From Neokomagataea thailandica NBRC 106555 (lineage in GTDB: Bacteria; Pseudomonadota; Alphaproteobacteria; Acetobacterales; Acetobacteraceae), in assembly GCF_001598495.1 (NCBI RefSeq), contig NZ_BCZB01000028.1, positions 1 to 33,586 of the forward strand: 33,586 nucleotides of DNA, written 5' to 3'. Each line of letters begins with the position of its first letter. Position 1 is the stretch's first letter. The notes beneath the pieces were generated by a model that was not told where the DNA came from, searched no databases, and was given only the letters and a program-made list of their open reading frames with translations. Shown piece after piece: positions 26,402 through 33,335 of this stretch. The translations under genes and the position numbers were made by a program.

Positions 26402-26868
26402 TGTGTATTTGGAGCGATGAGTATACACTCACAGAATGTGGTGTGGAAGCTGCGTCTGTATTGGCGGCAATGCATGCTGAGGTGTTTGCCGGAGGAGAAA
26501 TATGGAGCCGCGAATCGTTTCATGAGATTTTCACAATTCCGGGAACGCGCGCGTATTGTGCTCATCACGGCGATCTTGGGCTTGGGTTGATTGTGTACCG
26601 TGTCATTGCGGGGGAAGTTGAAATTTTGACACTCGGCACGTTGTCTCATGCGCGCCGCCGTGGTGTGGCGCGGCGTTTGGTGCAAGAGGTGTTGCAATAT
26701 GGGACAGTTTTTTTAGAAGTATCCGTGCAGAACACAGGGGCCCAAGCATTGTATCATAGCTTAGGCTTTGAAGTGGTGGGGCGTAGAAAGCGGTACTATC
26801 AAGATGGTAGTGACGCTACTGTACTGCGCCGAGACGCTGATGATGGTACACACATTGTTGTGAAATGA
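26401..26868 (+). CDS. rimI: RimI-like N-terminal protein acetyltransferase (GNAT)
   Basis: This 155-residue GNAT protein has a pyrophosphate loop RRRGVARRL (around residue 86), preceded by VEILTLGTLSHA and followed by FLEVSVQNTGAQALYHSLGFEVVGRRKRYY, the RimI pattern. RimI acetylates the N-terminal Ala of ribosomal protein S18, and RimI-type enzymes may act on other proteins. It is coupled to tsaB through a one-base overlap (26401). It ends 6 bases before a strong hairpin. Confidence 0.88.
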   Translation: MCIWSDEYTLTECGVEAASVLAAMHAEVFAGGEIWSRESFHEIFTIPGTRAYCAHHGDLGLGLIVYRVIAGEVEILTLGTLSHARRRGVARRLVQEVLQYGTVFLEVSVQNTGAQALYHSLGFEVVGRRKRYYQDGSDATVLRRDADDGTHIVVK

Positions 26869-26873
26869 AATTG

Positions 26874-26905
26874 CTTTAAAATGGCTGTTTTCTGCCATTT
26901 TAAAG
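26874..26905. terminator. Perfect 12-bp hairpin after rimI
   Basis: CTTTAAAATGGC (26874-26885) pairs fully with GCCATTTTAAAG (26894-26905) around an eight-base loop. It lies between rimI and the convergent TusA-like gene. No clear T-run follows on either strand, so it may be a weak bidirectional terminator or an mRNA-end protector. Confidence 0.5.
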
Positions 26906-26948
26906 TGGTATATTAGCCTTGTTTCTGCTGGCTTGGTTCATGTTTTTA

Positions 26949-27188
26949 TCATTTCATAATGATGCCAGAGAAAATATCACCAGCGCCCTCTAATTCAAAT
27001 TCTTGAATGATTTTACACGGTATAATTTTTATCATGTCTGATATATTTCTATATGTTTCTTGTCCCTTTAAGGTAATTTTTAATCTCTGACCAGAAACAA
27101 GAGAGTCAAAATATGCTCGGATATAGACACTGGTCATGGGGCATTTTTTATCTCTAATGTCGAGGTGAAGTATTTCATTTTCTTTCAC
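26949..27188 (-). CDS. TusA/SirA-like sulfur-carrier protein, diverged
   Basis: This 79-residue protein matches the TusA fold pattern: a LHLDIRDKKCPMTSVYIRAYFDSL start with Cys16-Pro17, then LVSGQRLKITLKG and an end strand GDIFSGIIMK. In TusA this Cys carries persulfide sulfur for tRNA 2-thiouridine and other paths. The second half is unusual in its wording, and the gene is more A+T-rich than its neighbours. No dsrE-type (tusBCD) genes are near. A role in thiolation or another redox path is inference; a regulatory TusA paralogue is possible. Confidence 0.6.
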   Translation of the reverse strand: MKENEILHLDIRDKKCPMTSVYIRAYFDSLVSGQRLKITLKGQETYRNISDMIKIIPCKIIQEFELEGAGDIFSGIIMK

Positions 27189-27273
27189 GGCGTTTTTTTG
27201 TCCATTAACACTTGAATAACATTAGGTGCAGCCGCTAAAGGGGCCAACACACATGTTGTAAAGGATTTAGGGT

Positions 27274-27681
27274 ATGTCACAAGAAATAGAAGTGCAGGAC
27301 TTCAAGAACCTGACCGCGCAAATTGTCACGGCTTATGTCTCCAATCACGATGTTGCTACAGAAACATTGCCATCTTTGATTCGCTCCGTGCATGACGCTC
27401 TGGCGACTGTTGATGCACCGGCCGAATTGCCAGAAGAAAAGCCCGTACCGGCTGTTCCTTTGAAGAAGTCTGTGTTCCCAGACTACATTGTGTGCTTGGA
27501 AGACGGAAAGAAGTTGAAGCTTCTGCGTCGTCATCTGAAGACAGTCTATAACATGACGCCACAAGAATACCGTGAGCGTTGGGGCCTGCCACCGGAATAC
27601 CCGATGGTTGCTCCAAACTATGCCAGCCATCGCTCATCTTTGGCGCGTAAGATCGGTCTTGGCCGTCGTCGTGCGGGCTAA
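27274..27681 (+). CDS. mucR: MucR/Ros-family transcriptional regulator
   Basis: This 135-residue regulator has the MucR fold: an N-terminal helical part (EVQDFKNLTAQIVTAYVSNHDV) and a C-terminal zinc-finger-like DNA-binding domain (residues 70-132) ending in YPMVAPNYA and IGLGRRR. Compared with Ros, only two of four zinc ligands are visible: Cys74 and His87. The others are Asp77 and Tyr92 (with Val91). MucR proteins silence A+T-rich genes and control surface polysaccharide and motility; here the targets are unknown. A strong terminator follows. Confidence 0.9.
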   Translation: MSQEIEVQDFKNLTAQIVTAYVSNHDVATETLPSLIRSVHDALATVDAPAELPEEKPVPAVPLKKSVFPDYIVCLEDGKKLKLLRRHLKTVYNMTPQEYRERWGLPPEYPMVAPNYASHRSSLARKIGLGRRRAG

Positions 27682-27691
27682 TGACCTTCGT

Positions 27692-27727
27692 AAAAACCCG
27701 CCCCTATCACAGGGGCGGGTTTTTTTT
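27692..27727 (+). terminator. Rho-independent terminator after mucR
   Basis: A 10-bp stem (27696-27705 with 27711-27720) made of ACCCGCCCCT and its complement has a five-base loop ATCAC and is followed by a T run (27721-27727). Extra A-T pairs can extend it. It ends the mucR transcript and isolates it from fur, which starts 50 bases later. Confidence 0.93.
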
Positions 27728-27776
27728 ATAATGAAGGCATTGGACAACAGGAACGTTTTTCGGCTAGGCCGCAATT

Positions 27777-28310
27777 ATGGTCGCTGACACAAAAACTGCG
27801 GGCCCAGGGTCCCGCTTCCCTGCACGACAACCGGCTGGTGCTGGAGTCGTAGAGGATTCGCCGATTGCTCGCCTCTGTGTTGAGAAGGGCTTGAAGATGA
27901 CTGGTCAACGCCGGGTCATTGCGTATGTCCTGTCGACCGCAGATGATCACCCGGACGTTGAAGAGTTATACCGCCGCGCAGCCGAGATTGATGGGCGTAT
28001 TTCCGTGGCGACGGTTTACCGTACCGTGCGCCTTTTGGAAGAAAAAGGTATTCTAGAACGGCGTGACTTCGGTGGCGGCCGCGCGCGGTATGAAGCCAGT
28101 GACAATGGCCATCATTATCATTTGATTGATGTTGAGAGTGGCCATGTCGCAGAATTTGAAGATGACGAGCCTGTTCGTTTGATGACGGAGATTGCCCGTC
28201 GTTTAGGGTTTGAGTTGGTATCACATCGTATTGAAATTTTTGGGCGTCGTTTGTCTGAGACGAAAGCCGAGAACGTTATTTCCTCAAAGAAAGATAAGAG
28301 CGAATCATGA
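27777..28310 (+). CDS. fur: Ferric uptake regulator family protein (Fur)
   Basis: This 177-residue Fur-family repressor has a winged helix (GLKMTGQRRVIAYVLSTADD and ISVATVYRTVRLLEEKGIL) and a C-terminal dimer domain. The metal motif is HHYH (His112, His113, Tyr114, His115) where E. coli Fur has HHDH. The C-terminal CxxC zinc sites are missing, as in many alphaproteobacterial Fur/Mur proteins. The N-terminus is about 30 residues longer than in E. coli and is Ala/Gly/Pro-rich. It is expected to sense iron or manganese. Its stop overlaps the start of the acyltransferase gene (ATGA at 28307). Confidence 0.88.
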   Translation: MVADTKTAGPGSRFPARQPAGAGVVEDSPIARLCVEKGLKMTGQRRVIAYVLSTADDHPDVEELYRRAAEIDGRISVATVYRTVRLLEEKGILERRDFGGGRARYEASDNGHHYHLIDVESGHVAEFEDDEPVRLMTEIARRLGFELVSHRIEIFGRRLSETKAENVISSKKDKSES

Positions 28311-29242
28311 CCATGAAACCGACAGAGTTGGACACGCCGCTTCCCGTAACGGAACGTGAGGCAGAAACGGCACATTCGCTGGTCAGCAGCGAAGAAACTC
28401 GTCGGCAAATGGAAACATTGTCTACGCTGGCTCTGAACCGTGACGGTGGCTTTCAGGAAGTGCGTGGCGGTGCGCTGGGTGTTCGCTTGGCGGAAACAGA
28501 TGAAGAGCGTGATGCTGCTCAGGCCCTCCGCTATCGCGTCTTTTTTGAGGAAATGGGTGCACACCCGGATGAACGGGCATTGCGGACTAAGCGCGACGTT
28601 GATGAGTTTGACGACGTCGCTGACCACCTTTTGGTGATTGATCATAATATCTCTTCTGGTGCGAAGGGCGTCGTGGGGACTTATCGTCTCCTGCGCTCAG
28701 ATGCCGCAGAGAAGGTGGGGCGTTTCTATACAGCGTCAGAGTATGATATTTCGCCTCTAACGGAGTTTCCGGGCCGTCTGCTGGAAGTCGGGCGTTCTTG
28801 CGTGGCACAAGAATATCGCGGCCGTGCGGCTATGCCACTGCTGTGGCAGGGGATTGCGTCTTATATCTTTTTGCATCGTATTGATGTGCTGTTTGGTTGC
28901 GGCAGCCTACCCGGCACGAACCCAGATGCCCTCGCTGATCAGTTGACGTATCTTCACCATAATCATTTAGCCCCACCTGCATTGCGTATTCGCGCATTGG
29001 AGGAGCGTTATGTTGAGATGCTACGCAAGGACCCCCACTTGCTGGAGCCGCGTGCTTGCTTAAGCAAGATGCCTCCTCTGATTAAGGGATATCTCCGGCT
29101 AGGAGGTTATGTGGGGGACGGTGCTGTGGTGGATGAGCAGTTCAACACAACGGATGTGGCCGTGTTGGTGAAGAGTGAACTTCTCGCAGATAAGTACTAT
29201 CGCCACTATGAGCGGCGCCTGCGTGACGCACTCGATTCTTAA
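28307..29242 (+). CDS. olsB: OlsB-like N-acyltransferase (ornithine lipid type)
   Basis: This 311-residue GNAT-like protein has the OlsB/PF13444-type layout: VRLAETDEERDAAQALRYRVFFEEM near residue 60, DVADHLLVID, VVGTYRLLR, LLEVGRSCVAQEYRGRAAM and LFGCGSLPGTNPD. The C-terminal region (MPPLIKGYLRLGGYVGDG) is conserved. OlsB adds a 3-hydroxy fatty acid to ornithine to form lyso-ornithine lipid; OlsA completes it. No olsA is adjacent. The N-terminal 55 residues are variable. Coupling to fur is through a four-base overlap. A different amino acid acceptor is possible. Confidence 0.82.
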   Translation: MTMKPTELDTPLPVTEREAETAHSLVSSEETRRQMETLSTLALNRDGGFQEVRGGALGVRLAETDEERDAAQALRYRVFFEEMGAHPDERALRTKRDVDEFDDVADHLLVIDHNISSGAKGVVGTYRLLRSDAAEKVGRFYTASEYDISPLTEFPGRLLEVGRSCVAQEYRGRAAMPLLWQGIASYIFLHRIDVLFGCGSLPGTNPDALADQLTYLHHNHLAPPALRIRALEERYVEMLRKDPHLLEPRACLSKMPPLIKGYLRLGGYVGDGAVVDEQFNTTDVAVLVKSELLADKYYRHYERRLRDALDS

Positions 29243-29293
29243 CAAAGACACATGAAGGCGCTGTGTTGATCGCGGCGCTTTTCCTTTGAGGGT

Positions 29294-30805
29294 ATGGTCA
29301 TGAACCCCACGCTTCCGCTCTCAGGCTGGCGATTTGGCGCGCTATTATTGGGGGTGGGGGCACTCACGGCGCTCGCATTTCCGCCGATATGTTTTGTACC
29401 CATCTTACCATTGGGTTTGCTGGTTTTGTATCGTGCGGCTGAAGATGCGGTATCTTGGAAGCATGCTGCACTTTATGGCTTTTTATTCGGGCTTGGTCTG
29501 CATACGGCAGGGTTATACTGGCTGACGAATGCCATTTTGACGCGCGTGCATGATTTTTGGTGGGTTTTGCCGATTGCAGCACCGGGTGTGGCCTGTGTGA
29601 TTGCTCCTTTGGTGGCTATTCCTGCGGTGGCTTGTCGTTGGGTTGCTCCGGGGTGGCGGCGCGTTTTGATGTTTGCCGGCAGTTGGACACTCGCAGATAT
29701 GGCGCGTGTTTTGTTGTTTTCTGGTTTCCCATGGAATCCTTTAGGGAGTGCTTTGGAAGTCCCCGGTTCTTTGGGAGATATTTTGATACAGCCCGCCTCA
29801 CTCATTGGGGTCGATGGTTTAACGCTGGTTGTTGTGTTGGCTGCCTTAACTGTGGCGCGAGGGCGACGGGGCATAGCGGTGGCCAGTTGTGGTTTTGTGG
29901 TATGGGTGGGGTGGTCGGTTTGGCACCTGCACCATATGACGGTGCTCCCTGTCCAGAATCCACGGGCCGTGGTGGTGCAGGGGAATGTCTCAGAAGAGCA
30001 GATTTTAACGCGTGCAGTACGCGTTGATAATTTCCTAAAGTATTTACGTTTAACAGCCCAAGGTGTGCAGATAGCGCAAGCCGTGGGGGATGAAAGGCCT
30101 GTCGTCGCTATTTGGCCGGAATCTGGTTTCCCCGGTATTTTGGATGAAGACGCTACGGCGCGGAGTTACATTGCGCGGGCCGCTCATGGTGCTATGACCA
30201 TGGTGGGGTCTGATCGGGATATTTTGGGTCATTGGTATAATAGTTTAGAAGTTGTGGACCCAAGCGGTAATATCGCGGCGGTTTATGATAAGAGCCGTCT
30301 GGTTCCCTTCGGGGAATATAAGCCGTGGATCGTACCGTTTAATCTCTTGCCGGAGGCGTTAACGCCGGGGGCGGGGCTCAAGACGTTGGACATGCCGGGT
30401 ATTGGCCGGGTTGGCCCGATGGTGTGCTACGAGGTGGTGTTTTCAGGGGCTGTGATTGCGCCGCATCAACGCCCACATTGGCTCGTGACGATTTCGAATG
30501 ATGCATGGTTTGGCAATAGTGCGGGGCCGCGTCAGCATTTGGCAACAGGTCGGATGCGTGCCGTTGAAGAAGGTCTGCCGATGGTATTTGTGAATAATAC
30601 CGGGATTTCAGCCATTTATAATGGTCAAGGCCATGAGATGCAGCGTTTGGGGTGGGGTGTTGCGCAAGAGATGGTAGCGGATATTCCACCGCCCTTAGCA
30701 CCAACACTCTTTGCGCGTTTAGGGCGTCATTTTCCGTTGGCTCTTGCAGTTTTGTGCGTGATGTTGGCGTGGGTACCGGCTCATCGTTTAAAGGGCTACC
30801 AATAA
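29294..30805 (+). CDS. lnt: Apolipoprotein N-acyltransferase
   Basis: This 503-residue inner-membrane enzyme adds the third acyl chain to bacterial lipoproteins. About six membrane helices at the N-terminus are followed by a periplasmic nitrilase-like domain. The catalytic triad can be placed: Glu276 in IWPESGFPG, Lys333 in YDKSRLVPFGEY and Cys378 in MVCYEVVF. SNDAWFG and FVNNTGISAIYNGQG are the usual following motifs, and a final helix ends the chain. It would mature the NodT-like and proline-rich lipoproteins in this window. ATG 29294 was chosen; Met3 is an alternative. Confidence 0.96.
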   Translation: MVMNPTLPLSGWRFGALLLGVGALTALAFPPICFVPILPLGLLVLYRAAEDAVSWKHAALYGFLFGLGLHTAGLYWLTNAILTRVHDFWWVLPIAAPGVACVIAPLVAIPAVACRWVAPGWRRVLMFAGSWTLADMARVLLFSGFPWNPLGSALEVPGSLGDILIQPASLIGVDGLTLVVVLAALTVARGRRGIAVASCGFVVWVGWSVWHLHHMTVLPVQNPRAVVVQGNVSEEQILTRAVRVDNFLKYLRLTAQGVQIAQAVGDERPVVAIWPESGFPGILDEDATARSYIARAAHGAMTMVGSDRDILGHWYNSLEVVDPSGNIAAVYDKSRLVPFGEYKPWIVPFNLLPEALTPGAGLKTLDMPGIGRVGPMVCYEVVFSGAVIAPHQRPHWLVTISNDAWFGNSAGPRQHLATGRMRAVEEGLPMVFVNNTGISAIYNGQGHEMQRLGWGVAQEMVADIPPPLAPTLFARLGRHFPLALAVLCVMLAWVPAHRLKGYQ

Positions 30806-30876
30806 AGTACTACCTAAAGGTTAACGTTGACAATCTCAGGTTGTTTTTTAATAATAAAACAACTTAAGGGGGAGCT

Positions 30877-31422
30877 ATGTCAAAACCTCAAGGTAAGACT
30901 GAAAGCAAGAACGTGGCAGGCTCTACGGATGTGCATATTGGTCACCGTATCCGCTTGCGCCGTACGTTAATGGGGTTGTCTCAAGAAAGCTTGGGAGAGG
31001 CGCTCGGCGTTACGTTTCAGCAAGTTCAAAAATATGAACGCGGGGCAAACCGCGTGAGCGCAAGCCGTCTTTTTGAGCTGGCACAAGCACTCGATGTGCC
31101 GGTTGGCTTCTTTTATGATGGGCAATTACAAGGCACAGACGCGAAGCCCGCCTTAAACGAGCAAGAACGCCCTTTTATCCCCTCAGCCACTCCCTCTTTT
31201 GGCTTTGCGGAGACACAGGCGGGTTTTGGTGGGCCGCCACCAAGCGTGCCAAAGCCTGCACAGGCGACGCGTCTTTTCGATGCGTCAGAAGATGAAGCGG
31301 CACTCTTTAGCAAACGGGAAACAGTGGATCTTGTGCGTGCGTATTATCGCATTTCGGATCCGGGAGTCCGTAAACATATGCTGGATCTCGTACGCAGCAT
31401 AGCATCGACTGCTGAAGCGTAA
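30877..31422 (+). CDS. XRE-family helix-turn-helix transcriptional regulator
   Basis: This 181-residue protein starts behind a strong AAGGGGGAG ribosome site. The HTH (residues about 22-77: RIRLRRTLMGLSQESLGEALGVTFQQVQKYERG then ANRVSASRLFELAQALDVP) is a clear Cro/C1-like fold. The next 60 residues are Pro/Gly/Ala-rich and likely disordered, and the C-terminus (KRETVDLVRAYYRISDPGVRKHMLDLVRSI) is helical. This layout is common in alphaproteobacterial regulators of unknown target. It is not preceded by an obvious prophage gene, so a chromosomal rather than a phage role is more likely. Confidence 0.85.
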   Translation: MSKPQGKTESKNVAGSTDVHIGHRIRLRRTLMGLSQESLGEALGVTFQQVQKYERGANRVSASRLFELAQALDVPVGFFYDGQLQGTDAKPALNEQERPFIPSATPSFGFAETQAGFGGPPPSVPKPAQATRLFDASEDEAALFSKRETVDLVRAYYRISDPGVRKHMLDLVRSIASTAEA

Positions 31423-31631
31423 TGTGTATGTGCGTTATTGCGTTTTGACCAATGAGGTTGAAGGCCCCCCTCTTTTTTCCGGGCAATGTAAGCAATATGG
31501 CCCGTTGATAGTATCGATTGTGAAAACCTAAAAAGAGGGGTTCTTCCCCTCCTTAATGGCGCACTCACATCAGAACGACGTTGATATTCAACGCCTCCCT
31601 GACGTGGCTTGAAGTGGGTAGTAAAGAGACT
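31423..31631. other. Structured spacer between XRE gene and phosphatase
   Basis: These 209 bases have no credible protein frame. They hold a terminator-like hairpin read on the - strand (31530-31551), a small inverted repeat CGTTGA-TAT-TCAACG (31579-31593), and CCCCTCTTTTT (31467-31477), which is fully complementary to AAAAAGAGGGG (31530-31540). These can form alternative structures. A small RNA is possible but I see no clear promoter. Confidence 0.45.
31530..31551 (-). terminator. Rho-independent terminator of the phosphatase gene
   Basis: On the - strand GAGGGG (31551-31546) and CCCCTC (31540-31535) pair around a five-base loop and are followed by TTTTT. It lies about 80 bases past the phosphatase stop codon at 31632, in the right direction. 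Confidence 0.75.
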
Positions 31632-32294
31632 TTATTCGCGGCGTAACACGCGGTCATTCACAAAGGATGATAGCTTGCCTGCCTTGTAGTCAGCGCGAAG
31701 GCGGTCTTCATCATATTCATCCCGTACCCAATCTAGGAAGGGAATACGGCCTTCGGCCTCGGCTTTGTAGCGCAAGAAAAAGGCATCCAGAATCCCGGTG
31801 CGGGAACGGTTGAAATGCCCAAAGCGCCAGTGCAGTTGGTTGAGCGCATCATCCGCCGTACCGCCTTCAAACATGAGCACAAGGCCAGAGGCTAACCCTG
31901 CTCTGTCTGCGCCGGATTTACAGTGCATGAGCATGGGGAAGGTGATACCGCGATACATCTCTGCAAAACGCAGGATACGGTCCCGGTGCGGCGCACCACG
32001 GCTTTCAAAGGCCATGTCGAGATGCTCAAGCCCTAAACGGGCACTGGCACGGCGTGAGAGCGCGTCAGAGCCGCATTTGCGGTGTCCGCGTAGGTTCACT
32101 AGTGTTTTGATGCCGAGGCGCCTCTGAAGGCTGCGGAGGCGTGCTGGCGTGGGGTGATTACAGCGCCATACCTTGCCGGGTACAACAGCAGAGAGATTGG
32201 TCCAGATGAGGCGGAAAATGGAGTGATCAACAAAGAGGCTATCGCGCCACGCTCGGCGACGATCGGCTGCGGAAGTAATCCGGCCTTCGAACAT
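31632..32294 (-). CDS. Tyrosine/dual-specificity protein phosphatase-like protein
   Basis: This 220-residue protein carries the HCx5R active-site loop: His124-Cys125-Lys-Ser-Gly-Ala-Asp130-Arg131 in MLMHCKSGADRAG. Arg131 holds the phosphate, and Cys125 is the nucleophile. The upstream region (GIKTLVNLRG, HLDMAFESRGAP) fits the family's strand plus general-acid loop. There is no signal peptide, so it should be cytoplasmic. Basic N- and C-termini are unusual. The partner substrate is unknown: phosphotyrosine, lipid phosphate or a sugar-linked phosphate are possible. It is divergent from the lipoprotein gene. Confidence 0.82.
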   Translation of the reverse strand: MFEGRITSAADRRRAWRDSLFVDHSIFRLIWTNLSAVVPGKVWRCNHPTPARLRSLQRRLGIKTLVNLRGHRKCGSDALSRRASARLGLEHLDMAFESRGAPHRDRILRFAEMYRGITFPMLMHCKSGADRAGLASGLVLMFEGGTADDALNQLHWRFGHFNRSRTGILDAFFLRYKAEAEGRIPFLDWVRDEYDEDRLRADYKAGKLSSFVNDRVLRRE

Positions 32295-32397
32295 CAGATG
32301 TTCCTTATTTCTGGAGCGACAGATGCCGCACGTTGAATGTTTTGTCTCACCCCATAGGAGGATGCGTCAACGGTGCGAAGCTGCTATTTTGATTCGC

Positions 32398-32796
32398 ATG
32401 ATGTTTGCCTCGCGCCGTAAGCCTTTTGTGATTCTCCCGTTGATGACGCTGCTGTCCGGCTGTGCACTGGGCTCATCGTTCCAATCGCCGCCCGCAGATA
32501 TGATTTCAACAATCCCGCCAGACCCGGTGCCGCGCCGCCATATTCTGCCACCGGGCGTGACGGCAGGGCGCATCATTCCCCCTATGCCCATGCCACCGGG
32601 CGCTGGTGTTGAGTTGGCCGGGGATGGGCCGCAGCATCCCCCCCCGACAGATGGAGCCCCACCGTCAGGCGGGATGAGCTTTGGCACGGGAGATGGCGGC
32701 GGCCAGCCAACCGACATAACCCCACGCCCCGCCGTACCTGATACTGAAGTCTCTTATGGCCACAGAGGCGCAACGGTGTCTGCGCCGGGGCAGTGA
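32398..32796 (+). CDS. Small proline/glycine-rich lipoprotein
   Basis: The open frame starts at 32323, but ATG 32398 gives a lipoprotein signal: basic RRK, a hydrophobic core and lipobox LSGC with Cys22. The mature part is about 110 residues of Pro/Gly/Ala-rich, low-complexity sequence (e.g. PPGVTAGRIIPPMPMPPGAG) without a fold I know. An ATG at 32362 has AGGAG too close to it. It probably sits in the outer membrane or periplasm as a spacer protein. Function unknown. Confidence 0.65.
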   Translation: MMFASRRKPFVILPLMTLLSGCALGSSFQSPPADMISTIPPDPVPRRHILPPGVTAGRIIPPMPMPPGAGVELAGDGPQHPPPTDGAPPSGGMSFGTGDGGGQPTDITPRPAVPDTEVSYGHRGATVSAPGQ

Positions 32797-32875
32797 TGGG
32801 GCAATAAATGGGACGGTGAGGGGCTGTTATGGGGGGAGACGTATCACGGTTTTGTTTTGGCTCCTTGATGGTGTC
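32797..32875. other. Short spacer before the IS remnant
   Basis: No gene, promoter or hairpin I can support is seen in this short G+C-mixed stretch. Confidence 0.4.
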
Positions 32876-33283
32876 TTAAGTGGCCTTGCGCTGATGCTCT
32901 AGAGGGCTGTTCCATTGCAAAACGGAATGGAGCCTCTGCGTGTGGTAGAAATGATGAATGTAATCTGTGATGGGCCTGTTTGGTCGTCTTGTCGACGGCT
33001 CTATGATTGCCGCCACATCAATTCGGCCTTCAGTGTTTTAAAGAAGCGTTTTGTTACGGCATTCTCTATCATTCTCACCTAATAAGGCAGCACGATTCAC
33101 GGTATTGGAAACCACAGTATCGTGCTTCTGCGCATCACGGCCCCACGTTTTTAATGTCGAAGACCCACCCCCTAAATCTTGAGCGATATGCTCACGCGAT
33201 AGATCGCTACTCAGCGCTAAACGCACCGCCTCGTGTCTGAACTCGGTCTTGTAAACTCGCCCTATTCCAATTCTCCTTTTCAA
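32876..33283 (-). pseudogene. Decayed IS3-family transposase (OrfA start joined to OrfB end)
   Basis: Read on the - strand from 33283, the sequence begins like an IS3-family OrfA: EFRHEAVRLALSS, then LSREHIAQDLGGGSSTLKTWGRD, the helix-turn-helix that binds the element ends. After ALLGEND the frame is lost. From 33048 another frame gives FFKTLKAELMWRQS and a stop, and a third frame gives ITDYIHHFYHTQRLHS to a stop at 32876. Those are the last pieces of OrfB after the catalytic DDE region. About 700-800 bases, including the catalytic core, are missing, so it cannot be active. No intact inverted ends were recognised. Confidence 0.8.
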
Positions 33284-33335
33284 CCATCTTTGGTCTTAAA
33301 GGTTCGGAACAAAACCGTGACCGTCCATGCTGAGA
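33284..33335. other. Trailer flank of the CRISPR array
   Basis: This 52-base stretch between the IS remnant and the first degenerate repeat shows no gene or leader-like features. It marks the leader-distal end of the array. Confidence 0.4.

Noticed and set aside
29252-29285. Possible terminator between the olsB-like gene and lnt.
   Set aside because: The stem is short and imperfect with a weak T-run; not enough to annotate.
33038-33283. An 81-residue transposase-like frame on the - strand.
   Set aside because: It is only the start of an OrfA whose frame is lost after about 70 residues; treated as part of the IS3 pseudogene instead of a gene.
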